64,000 nt of DNA, taken from contig JADFUC010000892.1 of assembly GCA_019722365.1 (NCBI GenBank), positions 1 to 64,000 on the forward strand, written 5' to 3'. The DNA comes from Lithospermum erythrorhizon (lineage: Eukaryota; Streptophyta; Magnoliopsida; Boraginales; Boraginaceae). This document shows positions 13,111 through 24,600 of this stretch, piece by piece; position 1 is the first letter of the stretch; each line of letters starts with the position of its first letter. The notes beneath the pieces were generated by a model. That model made no database searches. It saw only the letters and a program-made list of their open reading frames with translations, and was not told the origin of the DNA. Made by a program: the position numbers and the translations under genes.

Positions 13111-13694
13111 ATAAAAAAACAAGCCATTGATTCCCAGAAAATTCAATCTAAGTAATAAAATCGAATTAAAATGAATTAAAATTATAACTATAAAAATTAA
13201 CAAATTAAAGCGAATAAATCAAAATAAAATTAATTAAAGAAAGAATTAAATTTATAATTAATAGAATTAAATGAATTATACAACAGCTAATTAAAAAGCA
13301 ATAAACAAAAAAAAAAAATTAAAAGAAATTAAATCGTAATTAAACATATAATAACGAACAATTAGAAACACAACTAATTATAAAACAAACAATTAAAAAC
13401 AATAAAGAAAAAAAACAACAAAAGCGAACCTTTTTATTTGGTGGGGGAGGTGGTGTCAGTGGTGGGGTAATTAAGCGTAAAAATAAACTTTAAAAAATTA
13501 GGTTTTAATTTTTTTATTTTTAATATTAAAACGGTAAAAATCCTTCTTGGCCTTTCGCAATAAACCGACACCCAGCTGAAGCGGAAATAAAAAAAATGGA
13601 GCTTTAAAAGCGAAGCGCCCCAGCCTTGCTCCCCGGCGCGCTTGTGGTATCGGGCATTTCGCCGATGCCGTATGTCCGTTTTCTAGTAGTGAAT

Positions 13695-14687
13695 AAAATT
13701 GATGACAGCCAACTCTGTGCTCGACGAGCTTCCATTAGGAGTCTAAGGTTCAACTTCTTCTTTGGAAGCGAGAATGTTGTATATTTTCTTTGAAATACTG
13801 CTCTAATTATTCTTTCATGGTTAGGAATTTATGTATTCGTTATTTGTATTTTCGTCTTTAATTTACAAAAAAAATCATAACAATAAATTGCTTGTATATC
13901 ACGCTAGCAGCGATAGCATGTATACTGCGTCGACTAGATAAATCACACTAGACAAGTGATAATAAATTTGTTGATTCGTTATTGGTTGGTGTAGGCCCGA
14001 AGTGTGTTTTGAGGAGGATAAGCGGAAGGGTAGCGATCATGGTAGGGTGTCGCGTCTTAAAGGCAGATAGCTCCGTTCCATGAAAATGAATTTTCACACC
14101 TTTTTATTTTTATAACTTATCTATTTGACCACCGTTTAATAATATGCATTTTTAAAATATGTCAATTTCAATTAGTATTAAAATATTATCTCTAATTTTT
14201 TAAAATAAAATCAAAATTAGATAATATTCATGGGATGTAGAGAATCTTAGATTAGGAGTTTGGTTTTGGAGAAGAAGGCCTGATTACAAATTGGACTAAA
14301 ATATCCTTGTTAGTTAACTTTCAGAAATTCCAATAGGATCAGCTTAAATAACTTCATTCGGTATTTCAAATTGATTCTCAAACTTTAATTTTAAGGTCGT
14401 CGATTTGAAATATGGAAATAACCGTTCCGTATAAGTATTATTTTAATAGTATTCTAATTGCTCGTTGAGTGTTTACAAATTTGTAGTCGTATAGTAGTAA
14501 TATCGGTTGGGTGATAATATTATTCGAGGGTAGAAATAAGTGCATGTTCGAGTTATGTTGTTAAGCAAGAGCGAGTTTAAAAGCTACCAAACGAAGCAGG
14601 ACTTAACATACGTTCTACAAATGTACCCTTGGAAATGATCAGCTGTCATGCGTCATCGAAAAATCTACTTGACCTGTTTTTTGATAT
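13695..14687. other. Intergenic, no gene seen
   Basis: A stretch of about 1 kb between the CACTA element and the gypsy element. It is AT-rich with patchy CG-containing segments (13900-14060). No open frame, tRNA or terminal repeat is evident. Confidence 0.5.
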
Positions 14688-16874
14688 TGTGGCGAACCCC
14701 CCATACCACACTTGATTTTTCATTTTCTTGGTGGAATCTTATTGAAATTAATTCATAATCTTGTTCCTCGTCTCTTGATTATCAAAGTATGTTTAATCTT
14801 GAATCTAAGCATTTTGAGCAATAGTTGACTATTTTGAAAGTTTGACTCTTGAGTTGACTTTGAGTTTCAGACTTTAAATGGTGTATAGGTATCATCTAAG
14901 CTTAGATTATGTGATTAAGTTATAACAATTGATTTTAGAGGGTTGAAATGTGTGGAATGTTGATAGATTGACTTTAGGTAGACTAGTTGACTTTTGGAGA
15001 AAAATGTAAGTGGTAAAGTATGTTATTGGGCTTTAATATAATTTGTTTCAGATTATTAGTTTTTGATTTGTATGTGGTTGGAAGAGATGCGTTGATATGA
15101 GTTGTTGTAAAATGAAGTAGTGTTGAGTTTTTGGATTGAAAGTTGTTAAAGGGATAAATTAGTTTGGGGAAGTAATTTTTGGGTTGATTATAAGTTATTA
15201 AAGTGATATTCTTGGGGTAAGGGTGATGGCCGAAATTGTTGAGGGTTAGGTGGTTGAAATTTTGTTATTTTATTAATCCTTTAAACACGCTTAGTAATCT
15301 TTCCGCCTAAAGTTGACAAGTTGGTAGTTAAAAATTGTTGAGAGTTGGATAATTAAAACTAAAATGTGTTAAGGGTTAAGTTAAAACTTTAAGTTGGGTA
15401 GTTGATGACCTAAACCTCTAAAATGGAATTTTTAAGTGAATACTAAAATGGGGTTAAGATTGTAGTAAGTAGTAATTGTATTTTTTCGGATGTTTGTGGT
15501 TAGGCGTGGAGCGTGGGAAACGGCACCTGGATTGATTAGGCGAGGCGTTTCATATTGTTAGCCGAGGTGAGTATTTAACTCACGGGTGTGAGTGTTACTT
15601 TCTCGTGAATGTGTTGATTTGGTGATAATTGTGAAGCGTGTTTATCTATATATTTTGTGTTGATTGTTTGTGTATGATTAGTTGGTTGAGTAGTTGGGTT
15701 GTGTGTGTGGTGTTTGTGGGATTATAGAGCGTTCGAGTTAAATTGAGTCGAACTAGGATGAGTTGATTTCGGTGTTTGATGATCTTGGGGTTAGGATGTT
15801 TTTGTTAGTTGAATTGATATTGGATGAGTTGTTATGAGTTGTTTAGTGGTTCTTGACGTATGTTAAGTTGTATTGCTCCGTGTTAAGCGCAGCCGGTATG
15901 AGTGTGATGTGTTGCCTGCGTACCTCGTTCTGAGTGTGATGTTTAAAACATGTCGGCGGGCATAAGTTCTCCTGCTGAGTTGAGGTTGATTATATCTTGC
16001 GTTAGTTGTTGAAATCAGTTGATGTTGAGTTGATTGAGTTGAGTTGAATTGCGTTGTTGAGTTGATTGAGTTGAGTTGATTGTCTTTATTGAGTTGATTG
16101 AGTTGTCTAGTTGTGGAGTTGAGTAGTCTTTAGTGTTGTTGGTAGAGTTGTGAGTGCTTTATTTGGGCATTGTTGCCACTTTGTTTTCTTTGAGATGCAT
16201 GATTATAGTGTATGTTTTTACTAGAAGCTGCATGTTTAGTTGATGGGCCTCTGAATTTCACGATAATCATTATACATTATTAGTGTACTTTTATGAAGTA
16301 ACTATGAACATGAACTCACTAATGATAATGTTTTTTATGTTATAATGGCCACTGAATTAGGTAGTGATACGAAAAATCTATCTATGTTATCTGAAATTAA
16401 CTATTCTTATTTACTCTGCGGCTTGGGTATGGGTTAATTTCCACTCTTGAGATAAGTACTCGCTGAGCAGCGACTACGCACAATAGCTATGGGATGCATT
16501 TTATTTGTGTCGGGTTGGCGGGGTGGTGCGTCGAGCGTTTACGGTGGATTCGTGTGATGGGGAATAAGTGCTTAGGTGAGAGACGGGTGGTTGTAGATCT
16601 CATGAGTCTTCTTGTTTTTAGTTGTAGTCTTGATAACATTGTGGTATTTTGGGATGCTTCAGTTGTATATTGTTGATGTTTTGTACTTTGACATTTGGTT
16701 GAATATATGGTGGTTTGTGGTTAGGAAATACCACGATGGATTATTTTCTTAAAGCGGTTCTTACCGGATGTATTTATTTTGTTGGTTTTATTTAAGAGAC
16801 GGTAGTGCTTTTTAAAATTGAGTTATCCATCGATTTGGTGACTCGAGGTGGCCGACCTTTGGGCAGTCGTTACA
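14688..16874 (+). repeat. 5' LTR of the gypsy element
   Basis: It starts tgtggcgaacccc (canonical tgtaacgacccc) and ends gtcgttaca. The part at 14820-14900 has the gttgactttgag words shared in reverse orientation with 965-1310, 2215-2560 and 11445-11790. The block at 15570-15610, with cacgggtgtgagtgttac, is shared in reverse with about 10990-11030. Confidence 0.75.
16010..16125. repeat. GAGTTGATT-type simple repeat in the LTR
   Basis: Repeated ttgagttgattgagttgag words, about ten decayed units, inside the 5' LTR. Confidence 0.7.
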
Positions 16875-16896
16875 ATTTTGTCTCCGAGCCTAGGTT
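16875..16896 (+). promoter_or_regulatory. Degenerate primer-binding site (initiator tRNA-Met type)
   Basis: Directly after the LTR, ttttgtctccgagcc occupies the position of the standard tggtatcagagcc. The outer bases agree but the middle does not. The following taggttt is typical of what follows such a site. Confidence 0.45.
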
Positions 16897-16989
16897 TCAT
16901 GTGTACAGTAGTTGTCATTATTGGTTATGTACACAGGTCTAAGTTGGTCGGGGTTATTCATATTTGAGTTTTTCTTGTTAGTGCAGATC

Positions 16990-17661
16990 TTTTCTTTTCA
17001 TTTTCTTAGGCTGAGGATGCCACAGGAGCAAACTTTGTGCGCGCTTGGGGTGCCGGGGTAGACCGAGGTCTTTGGAGGTAGAGCAGGCGGTCGGCGTCTT
17101 TGGTAGAGGTGTAGGCGAGGATAGGCCCGGTGTGTGAAACAACGGGGATTACGGAGTACATCCGATTCCCCGATTGATCACATTTGTGAGAATGAGGTAA
17201 ATGTTGGAGGGATCCGATGCGTTCTGCAGTAGCGGCCTTGGTGAGAGTTTCGAGTAAGCTCTTTAGTGTGTCCGAGGAAGATCCTGAAATTGTTGAGTTG
17301 GTACCCGTTGAGGCGTCGAGTTCATTAGAGACATGGAGATTTATATTTGGCGATGAAGTAGAGGGTGAGGCGAGGTCGGGTTCACCCTTATAGACTTCAT
17401 GGGGTGCTCGTGGCCAGTGGAGTAATTTCACGTCTATGTTGCTAGAGGAGAGGATCCACTGTGTCTTGGGAGCGCTTTGAGCTATTCGGGAGAATGTATG
17501 CAGTACCCTTAATTTTGCATTATGGAGAGATTTGATCTGTTATTTCGAGTAGGAGATCGGTTGATGAGTGAGGCGCTGATGAGTTGTGTACTTTCTTCGA
17601 GAGGTGCATCCAGGCAAGCGAAGAAGATTGTTAGATTCGTGATGGATTAAGTTGGGAGATC
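16990..17661 (+). pseudogene. Decayed gag region, 5' part
   Basis: This GC-richer block follows the LTR and leader and precedes the copia insertion. It occupies the position of gag in the gypsy element, but stops and frameshifts prevent reading a continuous capsid sequence. The open minus-strand frame at 17006-17431 is most simply its antisense shadow. Confidence 0.45.
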
Positions 17662-18630
17662 TGTTAGAATCTAGTATGAATTTATTAAGTGATAAACACC
17701 AATTCATACATCCCGGATCCTCAAATTGTGTATATTAATCTAAACACAAAATAAATAATGAATAAGGGGAATTCTTAGCATTGCAGGAAGGCGAATGAAC
17801 CCCAATCCTCGCGATCAACCCGCGTGAATGCCGGCTAAAGTCTGCTCCAAGCTTGTTCAAAACCGAAATGATATTATACAGATTGAAGCTTGAACAGTAC
17901 TTGAACTTGCTAGAGTTTGAAGATGAATAAAATTGGAAGAAAACCCTTCGATTCTTTGGGGAGAGGCGGCTTTTAGAGAGAGGGTTAAGGTTTTTATGAT
18001 TATGATAAAAAACCTAATCATTTCTTCATCTGCGATAAAATTTAAGCTCGTTAAGCGACTCGTTAAGAAATCGAGTTTAACTTCGTTAGCAATTAGACCA
18101 TTATGAGCTTACAATTAAATAATGAGTCATTAGTGAAGTTGTTCTATTTTAATTAACTTAACAAGTCATTAAAATACTAACGAGTCCTTATTGAATAACT
18201 TATCAAGTTATTCATCAATTTCAATTACTTAATTGATTAAACTTACAAGTTTAACCAATTGATGTTCATCAATATATATATTTGACAAATATAAATATTG
18301 AAGATACATCTCGATATAAAAGTCTCGTTTAATTTCATTCATGAAATATTATTCGAATATGTTGTATGTTTGTGACCTTAAAAGGCTCGGATATTGTAAG
18401 TTGTATAATAATAATAATTGACCAATTACTATTATTAGAGCGATTAATAGTAAGATCTAACAATCGCTCATAACCCCTTAAATTATCATGAACCACTTTT
18501 AGTAATATACAATTACTAAAGGTGAACACTAAGTTACAGTAATCTCGTTTAACTTGACCCGGTAAATTGATACACAATTGTCGTAACGTGCTGCAATAAA
18601 GGGAATCCGAATTCTCATTGATTTCCAACA
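17662..18630 (-). repeat. 3' LTR of the nested copia element
   Basis: Bounded by tgttagaatc on the left and ttccaaca on the right in plus orientation, giving TG...CA ends on either strand. It is 969 bp. The outer ends match the LTR at 22638-22876, which lacks most of the middle. Confidence 0.8.
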
Positions 18631-18800
18631 AATCCGCCACCGGTATCGGTGATGACTTTAATAGTTTTCATGAGTTGAGGAATATTGCCTTTGAGCGTTG
18701 AGATGGAGTTAGGCGGGCACGAAGCCGGTAGGCGAAAGAGGGGATGACATGAGACATTTAGTACTGGTGGACCTTCTAGTTCGAGATTTCAGAGGAGGAT
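18631..18800 (+). repeat. Copy of the gypsy flank on the inner side of the copia LTR
   Basis: This segment (aatccgccaccggtatcg ... ttcagaggaggat) is repeated at 22877-23027 directly after the other LTR. It should occur only outside the element, yet here it lies between the left LTR and the copia interior. Confidence 0.75.
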
Positions 18801-19289
18801 GAATTACAGCAACAAAACATCCTCCGGACGATTACGCTGATTAACATTAGCGATCTATTCGTAGGCTAACCATAAGAAGTGTGTCATGAAACACCCCGCG
18901 GCTTTCTTTACTCAGTATGGTGAATAAGCATTTATGGCGTCCGTAAACCAATCGAGTATACGGTATGTGAGAGGCTGAGATGCTCTTGTATATCAGGACG
19001 GATAAATCCCTCCCGATATATCAACATCTGTCGTTATACTCAGCATTTTGACATATGCATTTTATAATCCCGGCTTAGGCGGGCGTTTGATCATAATTGA
19101 TACGAGCTTATATAACACAGAGATAGTTATATATATCGTAGGTCTAGGAATTATCGAACCTAAATTCTAAACAAATATCATAGGACACGAGATATACGTA
19201 TCTTACATGAATTCATTTCGGTCTTACGGCTCCCAGTCATAGGACCCCGGCCAATGGTATTGATCAGTCTACTTGAGACTAAACGTGAT

Positions 19290-19490
19290 CAATCTTGATT
19301 CATAATCGAAGCTGAAGTATCCCGCCGGAGTGGAGTTTCTTGATTCGGTTCTCGTTAATATGACCCAATCTGCAATGCCATAGGTATGTTTGGTTTAAGT
19401 CATTAGGCTTATTCCGTTTTAAGTTTATGTTATACGACTCAATAATCATGTCTAAAACGAATAGACCATTTTGAAGGGAGGCGGTACCAA
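19290..19490 (-). pseudogene. Copia GAG-pre-integrase remnant
   Basis: On the minus strand the words NKPNDLNQTYLWHCRLGHIN and IKKLHSGG can be read in one frame. This is the conserved linker between protease and integrase in Ty1/copia polyproteins. Stops appear on both sides. The DNA beyond it towards the left LTR no longer reads as integrase. Confidence 0.8.
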
Positions 19491-19739
19491 ATACTATCCT
19501 ATTCGCAGTGATCCTAAATTCATTGAGATCTGTGAAAATGAAAAACCATCGTTATTAAGAAAGCGAAATAATATTCCTGCCAAATTGCGGTACATGTCTC
19601 TTAGGATATAAGTTCAAAACAAGGTCGGTGGGCAAATTTAAGCGTGGATCACACAAGGGTCACCAACAACTGCGCCCGTTCCTTGGCGTAGATCCGTTTC
19701 ACATTTAGTCTGCTAGACTTGAGTTCGGGAAGGATGACA

Positions 19740-20700
19740 AATGTAGGAACCACAACCGGTGTCTAGCACCCACAGTAGAATTAGAAGTTGTAAAACTTCA
19801 ATAACATACATACACAGCAGAATTTGGTGGTCGTGAGACCATTTCTTCTATCATCTGTGAACTTGCTACAGTCATTTCCCGGTGACCTACGTTCCCTTGA
19901 TAATGACATTGTCATCCTTTCTAGTGTTCCCACGTCCCGACAACTTTGGAATTACTCGAGACCCTTGGCACTGGCTGGTAAACTTCTTTTCTTCTTGAAT
20001 TTCTTCTTTTTTGTACACTTAAGAAAGCGAAGGAGTAGAAGTTTTAGTCTTACCCGATTTGTCTCGGCGTCGTGATAAATGTCTTATGCGATTCGTTTAG
20101 AACAACTCAAACTTGTGCATATTGAAGTTCATGACAAGCGAGAGAATTTATGCAGAAAATACTTTAGGATAGAGATCCACGGCCGGTTCTTGAGAACAGC
20201 GATGCCGAGGGCATTAGTCGATCGACCCGAAACCCCATCATTTTAATGATATGAGGGCTTGCGGCACATCCGTTCAATTTTGCTATCGAAACACAAGCAG
20301 GGGTGTCATATCTCTCATTTCTAGCTTCCTTTGAATAATTCCTCAAGTTGCGGTATATGTCTTATCTTTGCCACCTTTTCATATTGAATTTGGAGCAGAA
20401 GGTTCCATATTGTAAGCTTACATGAGACATTAGACGTGTCCAGACATGTGCTTTTATAGGATCCGCTTTTCGATGGGAGAAGCGCTCATTAGGTTTTGGA
20501 GGAACCTTATTGTTCAGCACGTATTAAGTTCTCTCTTGCTTGAGAATGATTCTCAAGTTTCGAGACCACTAAATCCAAAATTCGAGTTATTCGGCTTGCA
20601 CTTTTCAAGTCTTGGCCCAGCAGTTCTTATGAGTAGTAGTAGTAGTAGCCGTATAATTCTCTGAGAATAAGTAAATAAAAGATACTTGAGAATCGATAAA
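19740..20700 (-). pseudogene. Copia gag and protease remnant
   Basis: The protease active-site string WVLDTGCGS is intact on the minus strand at 19745-19772, with the catalytic Asp in DTG. Upstream (higher coordinates) lies a lysine-rich stretch KKKKFKKKRSLPASAKG at about 19961-20023, typical of the basic linker after Gag. Decayed Gag sequence follows to about 20700. Frames shift several times, so no full product is made. Confidence 0.7.
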
Positions 20701-22637
20701 CTATCGTACTAAACACTTACAAATAAATTATAAAGTAAATACTAATACTTTAAATCTCCTTGAAATATATTAGTATCAAGACCTATTATACTTAAATTCA
20801 AGCAGCGATACTTGCATACATTTTGAATCAACCTGATAGTAGATTATCAACCAATTATGTAAAACTAAAGCTAACTCTTGTGTCGCTTCTTATACTATTT
20901 AAGATACTACCGACTTTATCTCCGACAAACCGGTTAAGCATACCAATTAAACCAAATAATTGCCCAGGTGATAAATAAAGAGCGCAGCGTTAATAGAAAT
21001 CAACACCAGCATGATCATTTGTCATCGAAATTAAAGCATAGCGGCCGTCGCGGTGTGCCCGGATGATCTGACGATTTCGCAACTTTAAAATTGGCTTACG
21101 TCGTTGCTTAAATTTTAAATGGTAGAGATTATTATTCTTTATTAACATTTTACCATGCGAATTGTAACAATCAAAGCATATGCAACATAAAAAATGAAAC
21201 AATTAATGCACATTAGTATGATATGACCACAGGCCTATTACATTTAACTGTCTTAAACTTAAGATTTCCACCAAGCTCCGTCTTGAATTACAATTCAAAT
21301 ACACTAATCCCAACTTAGACAACATGCAAGCTTGTGGGAGAAACAAGAAAATTAATAAAATAATATGACTCGGCGAATTAGATTTCTGTGTCTGATGCGA
21401 GACGAGCGTGGGTAAATATCTATGCGCCTCCATTCCGTTTCCATAACAATATATGGGCAAAAATTAAAAAAATATGCACTTAATGTCATATATATTAAAT
21501 AAAATGAAAATGTGTTCATAATTGACTAATTAATTACCCGTTATTTTAAATTAATTATCAATTAATAAAATTAAATTTATATATATTCACACATGATTAA
21601 TGATAATTATTACAATAATTACCAACCCCTCTTAAATCATGGAATAATTACTTACAAATGAGTAACTCCAAAATTCAAAATTTAAAAGTTATCATGGAAA
21701 TATTTTCCAAAATTATCAATTAATGAAAATAATTATGAAGGAAATATAAATCAAATTTAATGTCATTCAAGATATATATTCAATCATCTTAATATTAAAT
21801 TTATGATTTAAAATTTAAAACAAAATTAATAATTACCAATAATTTTAAAACCAAAATAATTACATAAAAAATACATTTGGGTTTTTTTCTAAAAAGCAGT
21901 TGACGAACTTCAGCGGCCAAACTCACAGAGCCTCCGACCACCCACGATCGACAGCGCCGCGGTTCCGTGAAATGCGGCCGTTGAGCCTACGTCCGGTGGC
22001 GGAACATGCAATTCGTCGGGCGCGCCACATGCGATGTCCGCCAAGTTCGGCGATTTTTATAATTCATTTGATTTTGATTTTCAGATTAATTTCAACTTTT
22101 GTAAAAACGATTTGGAGGCTCTAAAAAACTTGAAAACATTCTGGAAAGAACATCAACAATATCATTATTGAACATCATCAAAAACATTTCTAGTTTTTCG
22201 ATTAAACCCAAAACAATCCAGAAATTCAATTAATTTTTCGGAGTACTTAAAAAATTCAAAACATTTTGGAAAAAATCTGAGATGAACCTCAAAGGGTCAT
22301 GAAGACACAAATTTAATTTCGTAATTTTTTGAAATTTTTAACCCTCTCTGTAAAATCGAAAATAATTCTACCTCAAATTAAAAATGTAAACTAATCAATT
22401 TTTAATCCCTTTCAATTCATGAAATAATTAAATAAGTATCAAATCATCCAAAATTAATACATTGAAATGATGATTCTAATTAAATTGTGATATACATATA
22501 AAATGGGTTGATTTTTTTCGTATATGTTAAATCAATTGAATATATAAATCATGAAATAATCAAATTAATTAACAACTATGTCAACACACGTCAAACTAGA
22601 TAAAATATATCAAACTTGAGTAGGCTCACGAGGCCAT

Positions 22638-22876
22638 TGTTAGAATCTAGTATAATTTATTATTGATAAACACGATTCATACATCCGGATCCTGAGTGTG
22701 TATATTAATCCCAGAAGCACAAAATATAAATGTATGAATACAAGAACCCACATAGTAATATACAATTACTAAGGTGAACCGCGAGATTCGATAATCTCAT
22801 TTCTTGACCACATAAATGAATTGATACGCAATTGTATGGGCACAATAAAGAATCGATTCTGGGTGATTTTCCAACA
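22638..22876 (-). repeat. 5' LTR of the nested copia element, internally deleted
   Basis: It shares both ends with the 969-bp LTR at 17662-18630 but is only 239 bp long, so about 730 bp of its middle is gone. It keeps the tatacaattacta and cacaataaag blocks near the end. Confidence 0.75.
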
Positions 22877-24600
22877 AATCCGCCACCGGCTATCGTTGAT
22901 GACTTTTGCTAGTTTTCATGAGTTGAGGAATCTTGAGCGTTGAGATGGGTTAGCGGAGGCGAGTAGAAGAGGGATGACATGAGACATTTGTGCTGGTGGA
23001 CCTTGGTTCGAGATTTCAGAGGAGGATGGTCCAGCCAGGACTCGTCGGATCATGGTCGTTCGATTACTGTTGTTCGCGAGTTGTGCGCTTCTTACTAGCA
23101 GCGTTGGCTGCTAGATGCGGTGGATTTCGAGGGGAGGTGTCAGCTGGAATTCAAGTGATGTCAGAATGTTTCGTTATGTCAGTTGGTCGTAGGATCTAAG
23201 ATTGTTGGGAGAGAGAGATCTGTTTCAGTTGTCGTGACTGGACATCTTGCGAGGGCTTGTCCTCAGTCCCGTAGAGTGGGTGGGTGTAGGTATACTGCAC
23301 CGTCTGCAGGTTCGCGAGAGGTGGATATCAGAGGGGCAGAGGTGGACGCTTTGGAGGCTGTGGAGGTCGAGGTCACGGAGTTTGAGGATCTTAGGGGAGG
23401 CGTAACGGAGTAGCGGCAGTGAGTGCGGGGAGGCCACGATGTCTGATCATTTCAGCCAGAAGCATGGTCTCCTAGAGTTGTGGCCAGTGCCTTGTTATTA
23501 TATGATTATGAGGCTATGGTGCTTTTTGATTAGGAGCTACTCGTTCATTTATTTCCCGAATTTTTGTTGATGGTTTGCAGCATGTGAGTCTTTACATTCC
23601 ACTTATTATTATGGCGCGGTAGGAAGTGCATTGAGGTTAGATACGTATATAGGGTGTCCTTTGAGTGTGAATAATCATTGCTGATTGGACCTCACTGCGT
23701 TTGAGTTAATAGACTTTGATCTTATCTTGGGTATGAAGCTGGTTGGGGAGACATCGCCCCAGATTATTGCCACGAAAGGAGATCGTCTTTCTTGAGTCCG
23801 GGTAAGCCGATATTACGTTTTGTGGGAGTTAGGAAGGTCCTACCTTCGAGGTTTCATTTAAACCTTTGAGGGCGGGAAGTTGATGAAGAAAGGGTGTGTT
23901 GTGTTTAAGGGGTATGTAGTCGACTTGGAGAGAGGGGCCAGTTGGCGGATGTTCGTGTTGTCACGTGAGTATGTTGATGTTTTTCCTGAGGATCTGCCAG
24001 GTTTACCGCCGGCGAGGGAGGTGGAGTTTTCGATTGAGGTAGTTCAGTCTTGAGCCGATTTACATTGTAGTATAGAATGGTTCAGTAGCGAGTTGAGAGA
24101 GAGTTGAAGACTTCGATTTACATGAAGCTAACGATAAGGAGTTCATCGGGCGAGTGTTTCCCGTGGTGCACGGTTCTATTTGTGAAAAAGAAGGATGGTA
24201 CGTTGAGGTTGTGTATAGACTACAATCAAGCCCTGAATAAGGTGACTATCAAGAACCGTTATCATTGCGGATAGATGATCTGTTGGCCAGTTGAGGATGC
24301 CAAGGTCTTTTCGAAGATTGATTTGAGATCCGGTTATCACCGGTTGAGGGATCAAGGTGGGTGACATTCGAAATCTGACCTTCGATTAGGTATGGGCACT
24401 ACGAGGTTTATGGTGATGCCATTTAGGTTGACTAATCGCGTGACATTCATGGATTTGATGAATGGTGTTCGGGAGTTCTTAGATAAGTTAAGTAATTGTG
24501 TTCATTGATGACGATACGATCTACTCAGTGGCGAGGAGAAGCCGAAGACAACTGCGGGTGGTGTTAGAGGTGAGGCATCCTGAAGCCGTGCTCAAATCGA
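22877..24600 (+). pseudogene. Gypsy gag end, protease and reverse transcriptase remnant
   Basis: Reading left to right, a CCHC knuckle (CFSC...GHLARACPQ) at 23221-23262 needs one frameshift. The protease motif VLFD-GATRSFIS is at about 23516-23560. Reverse transcriptase motifs follow: VFPEDLPGLPP at 23975-24012, KKKDGT near 24187-24205, SKIDLRSGYH near 24313-24342, and FIDD at 24501-24512 within VIVFIDDDTIYS. The usual string is FIDDILIYS, so the residues after the catalytic pair are altered. Similarity stops near 24600. It is non-functional because of many stops and shifts. Confidence 0.85.

Larger units (their letters stand above)
5295..13691. mobile_element. CACTA (En/Spm) DNA transposon
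   Basis: The right end reads ttttctagtagtg, the complement of the classic CACTACTAGAAAA terminus. The left end reads cgctactagaaa, the same terminus with one altered base. A 3-bp direct duplication, AAT, flanks the element at 5292-5294 and 13692-13694, as expected for CACTA elements. Subterminal CCGACACC or GGTGTCGG octamers are dense in the first 2.1 kb and reappear near 13563, as expected for binding sites of a CACTA transposase. The element spans 8.4 kb, of which about 2.56 kb is a later LTR insertion. No intact TnpA- or TnpD-like reading frame is visible, so it is probably non-autonomous or decayed. Confidence 0.85.
17662..22876 (-). mobile_element. Degenerate Ty1/copia element nested in gypsy gag
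   Basis: Read on the minus strand, the parts are a shortened 5' LTR (22638-22876), a degenerate primer-binding site (about 22622-22637), gag (about 19900-20700), the protease active site WVLDTGCGS (19745-19772) and a GAG-pre-integrase motif YLWHCRLGHINE (about 19320-19390). Unclassified remnants, host-type flank and the 3' LTR (17662-18630) follow. Integrase, reverse transcriptase and RNase H are not recognisable in the 0.5-0.9 kb left over, so the pol core is deleted. The gypsy sequence resumes on the right side. Confidence 0.8.
14688..24600 (+). mobile_element. Ty3/gypsy retrotransposon, interrupted and 3'-truncated
   Basis: The parts follow the order LTR, primer-binding site, decayed gag, CCHC knuckle, protease and reverse transcriptase, all on the plus strand. 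A copia element (17662-22876) splits the gag part. Similarity to reverse transcriptase ends near 24540-24600, with RNase H, integrase and the 3' LTR missing. The gag-PR-RT order and the VFPEDLPGLPP and FIDD motifs place it in Ty3/gypsy. The LTR exceeds 2 kb. Frameshifts and stops are frequent, so it is dead. Confidence 0.85.

Noticed and set aside
17006..17431. 141-codon minus-strand frame in the gypsy gag region
   Set aside because: It lies antisense to the plus-strand element and has low-complexity Ser/Thr/Pro content. An antisense shadow is more likely than a gene.
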